Source of the DNA: M3007 sp964589365
GTDB taxonomy: Bacteria; Bacteroidota; Bacteroidia; Chitinophagales; Saprospiraceae
Reading direction: 5' to 3'
Length of the DNA stretch: 34,117 nucleotides
Assembly (NCBI GenBank): GCA_964589365.1
Contig: CAZPTQ010000030.1
Location: 1 to 34,117 of the forward strand
In this document: positions 8,867 to 18,022 of the stretch, piece by piece
Layout of the letters: each line of letters opens with the position of its first letter
Position numbering within the stretch: the first letter of the stretch is position 1
Translations under genes and position numbers: made by a program
Notes under the pieces: generated by a model
Told to the model about the DNA's origin: nothing
What the model saw: only the letters and a program-made list of their open reading frames with translations
The model's database searches: none

Positions 8867-10288
8867 TTGCCACGTTTACTAAACTTAAAAAGTTTTAGTA
8901 AACGTATCTATAAAAGGTATTTTCTTTTTGTGACAGAGTGCTTTATCTTCCCTTTTTTGAGATACGCAAATCCTGTGTGGTATTTTAATATTCATAAGAC
9001 GCATACTGCGCCATTTTTCTATGATATAGCAAAAATGACCCCGGAAGAGCAGAATATTGTCGAATTGGACAAAGGATTTAGTTCCATAAACGTAGCGAAA
9101 CGCGATGCGGCATATCAAATGTGGCACAAAGGGTTCGTCAAAAATGCTTCATTCGCAATGCACCTTGAGACAGATCAGGCTGTGCCGACATGCGAGGATA
9201 ATTACCGTTTTATAAGGCGACATTTTCACCCAATTTGGTCCTGGTACATTTTCTTGCTCCGCTTACTTGGATTGAACAACCCTTTTCAGGAGATTTCTGC
9301 TTTTATCATGCAATCAAGGACAAAACGTATCTATCCTTATATTTCAGTATTCCCACATGAAGTAGCCTACAATCAATTCAAATCAAACTTAATCGTATCA
9401 GGGCCAAAAGTTTCAGTTATTATACCTACCCTAAATCGCTATGCATATCTGGAAGACGCGCTTCACGATCTTGAAAAGCAGGATTACCCCAATTTTGAGG
9501 TGATTGTGATAGACCAATCATCACCATTTCAGAAAAATTTCTACAATAAATTTGATTTGTCTGTTATTGTTAATCAGCAACATGAAAAAGCGCTATGGCT
9601 GGCTCGAAATAATGCTGTAAAAATGTCTGATGCCCAATACCTGCTTTTATTTGACGACGACTCTAGGATAGAAAAAAATTGGATTAGCGAACACCTCAAA
9701 TGCCTGGACTTTTTTAAATCTGATATATCTGCTGGAATTTCTATCTCGAAAATTGGTGCTAAAACACCTGAAAACTATCGCCATTTTCGCTGGGCCGATC
9801 AATTAGATACGGGCAATGTGATGATAAAAAGAACGGTATTCGAAAAAATTGGGCTGTTCGACCGCCATTTTGAAGGCCAACGAATGGGCGATGGAGAATT
9901 CGGGCTAAGAGCACATATTGCAGGCTTTGCCAGCATATCCAATAGCCAGGCCAAACGACTGCACCTGAAAGTGGGCGAAGGTGGACTTCGAGAAATGGGC
10001 AGCTGGGATGGATTCCGGCCTAAAAACTGGTTTGCGCCAAGACCAGTACCAAGCGTTTTATACCTTTATCGAAGATATTTTAGTACTAAAACTGTCTTTC
10101 TAGGCCTTATTATCGGAGTGCTGCCATCGCTTGTTTCCTACCGCTTCAAAAAAAGCAAGCTGGCGCTTTTATCCGGCAGCTTGCTTTCTATCTTGCTCCT
10201 GCCAATTGTTTTCATCCAAGTTTTTAGGTCTTGGTTTATATCCACAAAAAAATTGAAAGAAGGCCCTCGTATTGAATTATTGCAATGA
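8867..10288 (+). CDS. Glycosyltransferase family 2 with long N-terminal extension
   Basis: This 473-residue protein has a GT-A, family-2 domain starting near residue 180 (VSVIIPTLNRYAYLEDAL, then FEVIVIDQSS). The metal-binding acidic cluster is D263-D265 in LLLFDDDSR, and a GDGEFGLRAHIAGF segment lies further on. About 180 residues precede the catalytic domain; I do not recognise them. Near the C-terminus are two hydrophobic segments (TVFLGLIIGVLPSLVSY and LALLSGSLLSILLLPIVFI) that probably anchor it to the membrane. The start is TTG 8867, nine bases after the previous stop. The sugar donor is unknown. The stop overlaps the next start in ATGA, so translation is likely coupled. Confidence 0.88.
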   Translation: MPRLLNLKSFSKRIYKRYFLFVTECFIFPFLRYANPVWYFNIHKTHTAPFFYDIAKMTPEEQNIVELDKGFSSINVAKRDAAYQMWHKGFVKNASFAMHLETDQAVPTCEDNYRFIRRHFHPIWSWYIFLLRLLGLNNPFQEISAFIMQSRTKRIYPYISVFPHEVAYNQFKSNLIVSGPKVSVIIPTLNRYAYLEDALHDLEKQDYPNFEVIVIDQSSPFQKNFYNKFDLSVIVNQQHEKALWLARNNAVKMSDAQYLLLFDDDSRIEKNWISEHLKCLDFFKSDISAGISISKIGAKTPENYRHFRWADQLDTGNVMIKRTVFEKIGLFDRHFEGQRMGDGEFGLRAHIAGFASISNSQAKRLHLKVGEGGLREMGSWDGFRPKNWFAPRPVPSVLYLYRRYFSTKTVFLGLIIGVLPSLVSYRFKKSKLALLSGSLLSILLLPIVFIQVFRSWFISTKKLKEGPRIELLQ

Positions 10289-11325
10289 AAGTGCTTCAAG
10301 TGATTGACACATTTGGCATAGGGGGAGCTGAACGGGTAGCACTTTACCTTTCCAATCTATTGTATGATGCTGGATTAGATATCGAAGTACTCACATTGCT
10401 TGCACCAGGAGAATTGTCGCCCCAACTCAGGCCAGGGATTAAAGTGACCAGTTTGAATCGGAGACACCGATTTGATAAAAACGCGCTCTTGGCTTTTGTC
10501 GGTATAGCCCGCAAATTTGATATCATCCATGTCCACATGCGGCACAACTACCAATACTGTCGGCTGTTCGCCAGGGTATTTGGTGTCCGAACCCCAATCA
10601 TACTGCACGATCATTTTGGCCAAATCAATGTTGTTCCTGCTATACCGTTCCTATTTCAGTACCTGCTGAAGCCTGTCTGGTATATCGGCGTAAGCAAACC
10701 CTTAGTATCGTGGGCGAAAGAAAAACTGGATATCCCCGGAGAGCGAACCCTGCTTTTAGGCAACATTATTATTCCTATAAATTCGCTTCAATGTCACGAA
10801 AAAACGGGAATAGTGCTTGTGTCAAATATAAAACCTATAAAAAATCATCTGTTTGCAATAAGTCTTCTACTTGAAAAGAATTCAAGCCTGACAATTATTG
10901 GCAAAGTGCAAGACCCTATATATTTTAGAGCATTACAATTAAAGATAAGGGAATGGGGGCTTTCAGAAAATATCGAACTAGTGCATGATTGCACTGAGGT
11001 TCAATACGAACTGCCAAAATACAGGCTCGGCTTACACACTTCAATTTCAGAGACTGGCCCCTTGGTCTTAATTGAATATCTCGCTCAAGGCCTGCCCTTT
11101 TTGGCCTATGCCACGGGTGAAACGGCTGCGGCTATTCGTCCTGAATTTCCAGCGTTTTTTATTGACAATTTCGATCCTGAGCAATGGGAAGAAAGAATTG
11201 AAATGCTGTTGAACGAACGCCCAGAAACAGAAAAAATGAAGCGGGTCTTTGCCGAAAAATTTGGCAGTAAGGAATATGTACAAAAATGCCTGAGATTCTA
11301 CCAGAAAATCGTCGCCGCCTGCTGA
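10285..11325 (+). CDS. Glycosyltransferase family 4
   Basis: This 346-residue GT-B enzyme begins MKVLQVIDTFGIGGAERVAL, the classic GT4 N-terminal nucleotide-sugar transferase start. It has IIHVHMRHNYQYCRL in the acceptor domain and the E-x7-E motif in SETGPLVLIEYLAQGLPF. It overlaps the upstream gene by four bases (ATGA) and the downstream gene by 40 bases, a sign of a tightly coupled operon. It is predicted to extend the lipid-linked repeat unit; substrate unknown. Confidence 0.9.
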   Translation: MKVLQVIDTFGIGGAERVALYLSNLLYDAGLDIEVLTLLAPGELSPQLRPGIKVTSLNRRHRFDKNALLAFVGIARKFDIIHVHMRHNYQYCRLFARVFGVRTPIILHDHFGQINVVPAIPFLFQYLLKPVWYIGVSKPLVSWAKEKLDIPGERTLLLGNIIIPINSLQCHEKTGIVLVSNIKPIKNHLFAISLLLEKNSSLTIIGKVQDPIYFRALQLKIREWGLSENIELVHDCTEVQYELPKYRLGLHTSISETGPLVLIEYLAQGLPFLAYATGETAAAIRPEFPAFFIDNFDPEQWEERIEMLLNERPETEKMKRVFAEKFGSKEYVQKCLRFYQKIVAAC

Positions 11326-12440
11326 TCGTTTCCGATACGGCAATGTTTGAAACAGGTGGACAAGGCCATGCGCTAGGTTCTGTGCTGCGAGAAATCAATT
11401 CCCTTTTGCCGCTTTTCAGTCATGTCACCTGGATCGGTTTCAACAAACCAGAATATCGCGAGAATGCTTCGTTCAGCCAGGTGTTAAATCCAAAAATACG
11501 GCTTGTGCTTTTGAGCAAATCTGGCGGCGACCTCTTTTCCGACAAGTTGGCTGTATTGTTCCGTTCTCCAGGGATGTTTGTGCGAATCGTAGCGGAAATG
11601 CTGCGGCATAATGTGATTTATACCCGAGCACCTTCGTCCCCCGCTTTCATTGCCACAATGCTTTCCTTATTTTTCTCCAAAAAAATCTTTTGGCACAAGT
11701 ATGCTGGGAACTGGGTACAAAATCCGGCGCCCCGGTTTTTCGCATTTCAACGGACTATCCTTAAACGAGCCTATGCTTCCAAAGTGACCATCAATGGATA
11801 TTGGCAGGGGCAACCGAATCACTGCCTGAGTTTTGAAAATCCATGCCTTGATCAGAAACAACTGTTTAAAGGCAAACAGATTATAGCCTTAAAATCCTAT
11901 GCTACCCCCTTTCATTTTTGTTTCGTTGGCAGGCTTGAGGAAGCAAAAGGAGTCCACTGGATTCTGGACGCTTTCAGAACATTAGATTCCGCACCGAACA
12001 TTGGATCACTCCATTTGGTCGGAGACGGCCCACTTAAGCAACAATGCGAGCAACTGGCAAATACCTCAAGCATTCCAATCCATGTACATGGTTTCTTAGG
12101 ACAGGCTCAAGTGGAAGAGGTACTGGCGCAATCCCACATTTTGCTCCTCCCATCTGCTGCAGAAGGATTCCCTAAAGTAGTGGCGGAAGCAGCTAATTTT
12201 GGTTGCATTCCCATGGTTACCGATGTTTCCTGTATCAACCAATACATCCGACACGGTCAAAATGGTTTCCTGCTTCAAGCCAATTTACTCCCGAATGGCC
12301 AGCTTGCAGCCATGATTGCTCAACTTCCTGAAGCTTACTTGCTAAAAAGCATGGCAGAACAGGTCAACAAGATTTGCGCCGCTTTCACTTACGAACATTT
12401 TGTGAACCGTGTAGCATGTGAGATATTAGGCGAAAACTAA
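11286..12440 (+). CDS. Glycosyltransferase family 4
   Basis: This 384-residue GT-B enzyme has a first strand RRLLIVSDTAMFETGGQGHA, FCFVGRLEEAKGVHWILDAF, LVGDGPLKQQCEQL, and E-x7-E in AAEGFPKVVAEAANFG. Start ATG 11286 overlaps the previous gene by 40 bases. A later ATG at 11343 would avoid the overlap but would remove the first beta strand, so the upstream start is preferred. The product is predicted to add one sugar of the repeat unit; donor and acceptor are not predictable here. Confidence 0.9.
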   Translation: MPEILPENRRRLLIVSDTAMFETGGQGHALGSVLREINSLLPLFSHVTWIGFNKPEYRENASFSQVLNPKIRLVLLSKSGGDLFSDKLAVLFRSPGMFVRIVAEMLRHNVIYTRAPSSPAFIATMLSLFFSKKIFWHKYAGNWVQNPAPRFFAFQRTILKRAYASKVTINGYWQGQPNHCLSFENPCLDQKQLFKGKQIIALKSYATPFHFCFVGRLEEAKGVHWILDAFRTLDSAPNIGSLHLVGDGPLKQQCEQLANTSSIPIHVHGFLGQAQVEEVLAQSHILLLPSAAEGFPKVVAEAANFGCIPMVTDVSCINQYIRHGQNGFLLQANLLPNGQLAAMIAQLPEAYLLKSMAEQVNKICAAFTYEHFVNRVACEILGEN

Positions 12441-12443
12441 CCC

Positions 12444-13823
12444 ATGCTCCTCCAACTCTTTCTCCGAAACCCAATCCTGGCGGTCCTGCTGCACATCGGG
12501 CTTGGCTTTTTGGCAAACGCACAACCGGGTGCTGTGGCAGTGATGTATGTGGCAATTACAGCAGTGGCAATGCTGGAGATTTTTGCTACCCGGGACAAGG
12601 ATTCTCTTGCTGGCTACTACGGACTTTACCTGGCTGGTTTTGAAGTGTTGTCGCGGATGAGCAAGAGTGCCGTGTTTTGGGAATTTGGGAAGTATGCCTG
12701 CATCGCTGTTTTTGGGTTGGGCAGTATTTTGGGGGCAAGCAGGCAGCAACGTCCCTATCTTTTGTTGGCTTATCTTGTGCTTTTGTTGCCAGGGGTATTC
12801 GTGACTGCGATCTACGGCGGCATCTCGGAAGCGCGCATAGTGGATTTGGTTTCCCAATATTTAGCTGGGCCTGCCACTTTGTTGGCCGCTGCCTGGTATT
12901 TTTATCATCGGCCTTTCCAAAAAACAACATTGGCCTTGCTGCTGCGGGCGGGGATTTTGCCTTCTATTGCTTTGGTCATGCTGTTATTTCTGGGGAAAAG
13001 CCTTTCAGAAATAGACTTCATAGGCGGTTCAAATTTTGACTCAAGCGGAGGCTTCGGCCCCAATCAGGTATCCACTTCCTTAGGCTGGGCCATCGTGTTG
13101 CTAGTGACCGGGATATTGCTCGGACGCTCGCCCTTGGGGTATCGCTTTTTCGATTTTACCCTGCTCGCATTGCTGGTTTTCAGAGGCTTACTTACTTTTT
13201 CACGCGGAGGCATGGTAGGCTCATTTGGCGCGTTGGCGCTTTCAATGTTCGCACTTTTTTTCATCTCGAAAACTTATCGCCAAAAGACCAAAAAGCAGTT
13301 GCCAATACTAGCGTTTAGTTCGATCCTCCTTATCGCCATTGCGTTTTTTGCCAATGAAATCACGGGCAATTATTTGCTTTACCGGTATCAAGGATTATCC
13401 ACCTCTGAAGTGATTTTGGGCAGGAGCATTTCAGAAAGCAAGTACCTGTCTGGCCGGGAAGAAATTATCGAGAGCGAATTGGCAGCCTTTGCAGAGAATC
13501 CCATTTGGGGGATTGGCATTGGCCGGGGAACGATTTATAGAGAAGCCGAAAATCGCACCCAAAGGATTGCCTCCCATACCGAATTTACCAGAATGTTGGG
13601 GGAACATGGCATGCTGGGCTTGTTGTCTATCCTATGCGCTTTTGTTGCCCTGCCTTTGCGGCATTTTCGCCAAATCAAGAACGATGAGACACGTCAATGG
13701 ATGCTAACATTTCTTATTTTATCCATGTTCACATTGGCGCATAGCGGGATGCGAATGGCCCTGCCATGCGTTGCTTTTGGATTCGCGTTCCTTTTGATTT
13801 CGGACAACAAAAAACCGGCTTGA
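12444..13823 (+). CDS. wzy: O-antigen polymerase/ligase-family membrane protein (Wzy)
   Basis: This 459-residue polytopic membrane protein has a Wzy_C/O-antigen-ligase-type region. TFSRGGMVGS (near residue 250) and the large periplasmic-loop motif NPIWGIGIGRG (near 352) followed by SHTEFTRMLGEHGMLGLL are the family hallmarks. It is the only such protein in the window. With wzx, wza and wzc it completes a Wzx/Wzy-dependent pathway, so polymerase is more likely than ligase. It starts three bases after the previous stop, and its stop overlaps the next gene's TTG start by four bases. Confidence 0.88.
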   Translation: MLLQLFLRNPILAVLLHIGLGFLANAQPGAVAVMYVAITAVAMLEIFATRDKDSLAGYYGLYLAGFEVLSRMSKSAVFWEFGKYACIAVFGLGSILGASRQQRPYLLLAYLVLLLPGVFVTAIYGGISEARIVDLVSQYLAGPATLLAAAWYFYHRPFQKTTLALLLRAGILPSIALVMLLFLGKSLSEIDFIGGSNFDSSGGFGPNQVSTSLGWAIVLLVTGILLGRSPLGYRFFDFTLLALLVFRGLLTFSRGGMVGSFGALALSMFALFFISKTYRQKTKKQLPILAFSSILLIAIAFFANEITGNYLLYRYQGLSTSEVILGRSISESKYLSGREEIIESELAAFAENPIWGIGIGRGTIYREAENRTQRIASHTEFTRMLGEHGMLGLLSILCAFVALPLRHFRQIKNDETRQWMLTFLILSMFTLAHSGMRMALPCVAFGFAFLLISDNKKPA

Positions 13824-14830
13824 AAACCCTTCTTTACATCGGGAATATGCTCGTTCCGCAAGGTGCGACTATATCTGTAATGGAAGAACACGGCAAAATG
13901 TTGGAACCCCACTTCAAAGTCTATTACGCCTCCTGCAAAAAAAATAAAATACTTCGATTATTGGACATGATTGAAAGCCTGCTGCAAAGACGCCGCGAAG
14001 CAGATTTCATCATCATCTCCGTGTATAGTACACTCAATTTTTACTACGCATGGAGTATCGCCTTGCTTTGTCGCGTGTTTCGAAAGCCTTACATCTGTTA
14101 TCTGCATGGGGGCAATTTGCCCGCACGTATGTCCCGTTCACCCCTGATGTCGAGTGCGATATTTGCTTTCGCACTTGCCAATGTAGCCCCTTCAGCTTAT
14201 TTGAAAAACGCATTTCAACAGGCCGGCTATAAAACTATACTGATCCCTAACTTTATACAATTAGCACAGTATGCTTTCCTCCAAAGACGTATGCTTAGAC
14301 CTCGTTTTCTCTGGGTCCGTTCCTTTGAAAAAACGTACCACCCCGAAATGGCCATGCAGGTTTTTGCAGCTATTCAAAGGGAATACCCTGAAGCGCAACT
14401 CTGCATGGTCGGCACTGACAAAGACGGAAGTATGGAACGATGCAAAAAACTTGCTGCCGAACTAAAGATCGCAGGGCAGGTTAAATTCATGGGCGGGCTG
14501 CCGAAATCCGAATGGATTGCCCTCGCTAAAGATTATGATATCTTCATCAGCACCACCCATGTCGACAATACCCCGGTCAGTGTCATGGAGGCGATGGCCT
14601 TGGGATTGCCCATCGTTTCTACTAATGTTGGCGGAGTGCCTTTTCTACTTACGCACCATGAAACTGGCCTGCTCAGTCCCGACAATGAAATCCCCGCTAT
14701 GGTACAAAACATCCAAAGCCTGCTTAATTCGCCTGTATTGGCAGAAGGTCTGAGCAAAAACGCCCGCCAAAAAGCCGAATCTTTCGACTGGACAGCAATA
14801 GAAAAACAATGGCTCGATCTCTTGCAATGA
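13820..14830 (+). CDS. Glycosyltransferase family 4
   Basis: This 336-residue GT-B enzyme begins (with TTG 13820) LKTLLYIGNMLVPQGATI, read as Met at position 1. It carries PYICYLHGGNLPARM, FLWVRSFEKTYHPEMAMQVF, LCMVGTDKDGS, and DNTPVSVMEAMALGLPIVST as the donor-site region. TTG 13820 gives a TTGA stop/start overlap with wzy, matching the ATGA overlaps elsewhere in the operon. An in-frame ATG at 13766 would add 18 residues and overlap wzy by 58 bases. It is predicted to extend the repeat unit; substrate unknown. Confidence 0.88.
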   Translation: MKTLLYIGNMLVPQGATISVMEEHGKMLEPHFKVYYASCKKNKILRLLDMIESLLQRRREADFIIISVYSTLNFYYAWSIALLCRVFRKPYICYLHGGNLPARMSRSPLMSSAIFAFALANVAPSAYLKNAFQQAGYKTILIPNFIQLAQYAFLQRRMLRPRFLWVRSFEKTYHPEMAMQVFAAIQREYPEAQLCMVGTDKDGSMERCKKLAAELKIAGQVKFMGGLPKSEWIALAKDYDIFISTTHVDNTPVSVMEAMALGLPIVSTNVGGVPFLLTHHETGLLSPDNEIPAMVQNIQSLLNSPVLAEGLSKNARQKAESFDWTAIEKQWLDLLQ

Positions 14831-14840
14831 CGCCTTATCC

Positions 14841-16136
14841 ATGTTGCTGAATTTTACGCTGGCGGTCAAAGGGTATCCTTTAACAAAGGCAAGAAACGAC
14901 CTGCGTCATATTCAGTTGTTGAATCCGGCAGCATTCAGAAAATGGCAGGAAAACAAACGATGGGAAACCGCCCGGTATCATTTTGAGCACAATACCGTCT
15001 ACCGCTCGCTTTTTACCACAGCGTTTCCCGACAATTGGGATGTTTTACCTGTTATTGAAAAAAAACACCTGCAAGGGAATTTTGACAACTTGCTTTCGGC
15101 GCCGTTCCGACCCGCAGAAATTTATGTGGGAAACACCTCCGGCTCCAGCGGACACCCCTTCTTTTTTGCCAAAGACAAGTATGCCCACGCCATGACGTAT
15201 GCGCTTATTGCGGACCGATATGCCTGGCACGGATTGAAGTTGGGGCAAAAACAAGCACGCTTTTATGGGATTCCTTTAATTGGCCGAAGCAGACAAATCG
15301 AATTGGCTAAAGATTTGATTTCCAATCGGGTGCGCTTTCCAGTATTCGACCTGTCTGATGCACAGCTGAGCGTCTTTTTGAAGAAATTTTCCAATACGAA
15401 ATTCAAGTATTTGTATGGCTACACCAGTGCGCTGGTGCTTTTTGCCCGCTATCTATTGGATAAAAAGATCGTGTTGAAAACAGTATGCCCAACCCTCTGT
15501 ATTTGTATTGTCACCTCTGAAGTTTGCACGCGGGAAGACATGGACATCTTGCAGTCGGCCTTTGGATTGCCCATAGCCAACGAATACGGCGCATCCGAGC
15601 TGGATATCATTGCCTTCACAGATGAAAGCGGCGATTGGATATTGTCAGAAGAAAATCTGTACGTTGAGGTGCTGGATCAATCAAACCGCCCTGTACCAGA
15701 TGGCGAAGAAGGAAAAATAATAATCACTTCCCTCCACAATCGGGCTTTTCCGATGGTACGCTACGAAATAGGCGACCTGGGTGTTATTGAGCGGGGTGCA
15801 AAAAGCCGATTACTACAACTTTCTGGTCGCACCAATGATGTGATCCAATTGCCGAGTGGCAAAAATGCCGCCGGCCTTACGTTCTATTACATCTCGCGCA
15901 GTATCCTTGAATCAGGTGGCTCGCTCCGGGAATTCATCATCCGGCAAACTGCGCTCGACACCTTCGTCTTTGATGTTGTAACCGACCGACCACTTTCCGA
16001 CAGTGAAGTATCTGGCATCCGGGCTGCCATGAAAACCTATTTGGAAGATGGTTTGATCTTGGAAATCAACCGAGTGGAAAAGATAGAACGTCCCGCCTCT
16101 GGCAAAACCAAACACTTTTTCGCCTGCCTACCATGA
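14841..16136 (+). CDS. CapK/PaaK-like adenylate-forming enzyme
   Basis: This 431-residue ANL-superfamily protein belongs to the CapK group found in capsule loci and related to phenylacetate-CoA ligase. Motifs: ATP-binding P-loop TSGSSGHP (99-106), YGASE (249-253), GDLG (311-314), GRTND (329-333) and a C-terminal SGK (Lys422) in the position of the adenylation-catalysing lysine. All core residues appear intact. Such proteins are thought to activate a carboxylate for transfer to the polymer or a precursor, but the substrate is unknown. It lies between a GT4 gene and a WbuB-like transferase that overlaps its stop by four bases. Confidence 0.85.
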   Translation: MLLNFTLAVKGYPLTKARNDLRHIQLLNPAAFRKWQENKRWETARYHFEHNTVYRSLFTTAFPDNWDVLPVIEKKHLQGNFDNLLSAPFRPAEIYVGNTSGSSGHPFFFAKDKYAHAMTYALIADRYAWHGLKLGQKQARFYGIPLIGRSRQIELAKDLISNRVRFPVFDLSDAQLSVFLKKFSNTKFKYLYGYTSALVLFARYLLDKKIVLKTVCPTLCICIVTSEVCTREDMDILQSAFGLPIANEYGASELDIIAFTDESGDWILSEENLYVEVLDQSNRPVPDGEEGKIIITSLHNRAFPMVRYEIGDLGVIERGAKSRLLQLSGRTNDVIQLPSGKNAAGLTFYYISRSILESGGSLREFIIRQTALDTFVFDVVTDRPLSDSEVSGIRAAMKTYLEDGLILEINRVEKIERPASGKTKHFFACLP

Positions 16137-17329
16137 GCCGCCGGCTATTCATTCTCACGCAGTACTTCCCGCCAGAAATGGGCGCACCCCAAACACGCCT
16201 TTCCGAACTTGCTTTGGGAATGCAAAAACGCGGATGGGAAGTCGAGGTCATTACTGCGTTGCCGAATTACCCGCATGGCCGCATTTTCGATCCATATCGC
16301 GGCAAGTGGAAATCAGTAGAAAAGATGGGGGAAATCCCGGTACACCGATACTGGTTGTATGCTTCTAATTCGCCCAAAGCCTTTCCGCGTATCTTGAGCA
16401 TGCTTTCTTTTAGCCTCACGGCTTTATGCGCCCTGCCAAACTTGTGGATCAAGCGACCCGACTACCTTTTGGTTGAAAGCCCGCCGCTTACCTTGGGGTT
16501 TGCCGGATGGTTGCTTTGCCTATTTTCAAAGCCGCGTTTAATATTCAATGTATCTGACCTTTGGCCCTTGACTGCCAAGCAATTAGGTGCTATATCTGAT
16601 GGGTGGTTTTATCGCTTTTTAGAACGCTTGGAGGCGTTTTTATACCGTCACGCATTTGTATGTACGGGCCAATCAGCGGAAATCGTGGAACACATGAAAG
16701 AGAGAGGGGGGAAGCGTGTCCTGCTTTTCCGAAACGGCGTAGACCTCGCCCGGTTTCCAAACCTTGAGCGCAATACCTGTTTGTCAGAAACGCCAAAACT
16801 GGTTTACACAGGTTTACTCGGCGTAGCGCAAGGCATTGTAAAAATTTGTCAAAACATTGATTTTAAACGTCTCGGGGTAGAATTTCACATTTACGGCGCA
16901 GGTCCAGAACGAATTAAATTGGAGTCTTTTTTGGCTCAAAACCCCAAGCGAGGTATCCACTACCATGGAGCCGTAAAAAGCAGCGAGATTCCTGACTTGC
17001 TTATGCAACATGAAGCAGCACTAATCTCCCTAACCCGACACTTGCAAGGTGCTGTGCCGTCCAAAATCTACGAGGCTATGGCTGCTGGACTGCCCATTTT
17101 CTTTTCTGGAGCAGGTGAAGGGGCGCAGATCATTGAAAAGCACCAGATAGGGTGGACGAATGCCCCTGACAACTTCGGGCAACTGGCCAGCAATATAGCG
17201 CATTTCAATAATGGCGCTAACGAACGCCTATTGCGCTCCAAAAAAAGTCGTGCTGCGGCCCAGTATTTTAGCCGAGCAACCCAAATTGAGCTACTAGACC
17301 ATTTTCTGGCAGAGCACCTATCCGCATGA
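16133..17329 (+). CDS. WbuB-like glycosyltransferase (GT4)
   Basis: This 398-residue GT-B enzyme has the WbuB-type N-terminus LFILTQYFPPEMGAPQTRLSE and the segments VITALPNYPHGRIFDPYRGK and FNVSDLWPLTAKQLGAI. Its C-terminal donor region is GAVPSKIYEAMAAGLPIFF. WbuB proteins transfer an N-acetyl-6-deoxyhexosamine such as FucNAc; whether the same donor applies here is not shown. The gene overlaps its neighbours on both sides through ATGA junctions, so it is translationally coupled to the CapK-like and methyltransferase genes. Confidence 0.9.
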   Translation: MSRRLFILTQYFPPEMGAPQTRLSELALGMQKRGWEVEVITALPNYPHGRIFDPYRGKWKSVEKMGEIPVHRYWLYASNSPKAFPRILSMLSFSLTALCALPNLWIKRPDYLLVESPPLTLGFAGWLLCLFSKPRLIFNVSDLWPLTAKQLGAISDGWFYRFLERLEAFLYRHAFVCTGQSAEIVEHMKERGGKRVLLFRNGVDLARFPNLERNTCLSETPKLVYTGLLGVAQGIVKICQNIDFKRLGVEFHIYGAGPERIKLESFLAQNPKRGIHYHGAVKSSEIPDLLMQHEAALISLTRHLQGAVPSKIYEAMAAGLPIFFSGAGEGAQIIEKHQIGWTNAPDNFGQLASNIAHFNNGANERLLRSKKSRAAAQYFSRATQIELLDHFLAEHLSA

Positions 17330-18015
17330 CCCCAAATGTTTATGATTATGTAGCATGGGATGTAGCCACTTGGTCTCGGCCGCTACGCTATTGGGAAAAA
17401 TACATTGGCGAAAAAAAAGATTTCAGCGGCAAATGCGGCCTCGAAGTGGGTGCCAACATGGGCGGTTTGAGCTTGTTTTTTGCCCGCCAATTTGGATGCC
17501 AAATGTTATGCACAGATTATATTTTCCCTGAAAAAGCCAAAGACTTCCACCAGCGGTTCAATTTGTCTATTCCCATTGATTATATGCAGGTTGATGTCCA
17601 ACAAATCCCTTTTTCAGATGCAAGCTTCGATTTCGTAGTTTTCAAATCTATGCTTGGGGTTGTTGGAAGCCATGGTCGAAACGAACAAATAGAAATGGCT
17701 ATAAAAGAGATGCGTCGTGTTTTGAAGCCGGGAGGTATCCTGTTTTTTGCAGAAAATTTAAAGGGCAGCGCGCTCCATTCAAGTGCTCGTAGCAGGTTTA
17801 TTACTTGGGGAAACAATTGGCACTACCTTTCTTTACCAGAAATCAATCAGTTGCTACGAGGGTTTTCTTCAAATGAAGTTTACACCACTGGTTTTCTAGC
17901 GGCTTTTGTCCCTCGTCCAAAATGGCTAAAATCCTTTTTTGCCTGGTGTGACCAGTGCTTGTTTTTCATTCCTGCAAAATGGCAATACGTCGCCTACGGC
18001 CATGCCGTAAAATAA
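17326..18015 (+). CDS. Class I SAM-dependent methyltransferase
   Basis: This 229-residue protein has the SAM-binding motif I LEVGANMGGLSLFFAR (starting near residue 39), the acidic motif II region LCTDYIF, a post-II motif VDVQQIPFSDASFDFVVF, and EMRRVLKPGGILFFAEN, typical of Methyltransf_11 enzymes. It is predicted to methylate a sugar of the repeat unit, a lipid-linked intermediate or the growing chain. It starts inside the ATGA overlap with the WbuB-like gene and ends seven bases before the 2-epimerase gene. The methyl acceptor is unknown. Confidence 0.85.
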   Translation: MTPNVYDYVAWDVATWSRPLRYWEKYIGEKKDFSGKCGLEVGANMGGLSLFFARQFGCQMLCTDYIFPEKAKDFHQRFNLSIPIDYMQVDVQQIPFSDASFDFVVFKSMLGVVGSHGRNEQIEMAIKEMRRVLKPGGILFFAENLKGSALHSSARSRFITWGNNWHYLSLPEINQLLRGFSSNEVYTTGFLAAFVPRPKWLKSFFAWCDQCLFFIPAKWQYVAYGHAVK

Positions 18016-18022
18016 TCCTTTA

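Noticed and set aside
12426..12857. 143-residue minus-strand ORF opposite wzy
   Set aside because: Antisense to a hydrophobic membrane protein gene; composition is that of a shadow frame.
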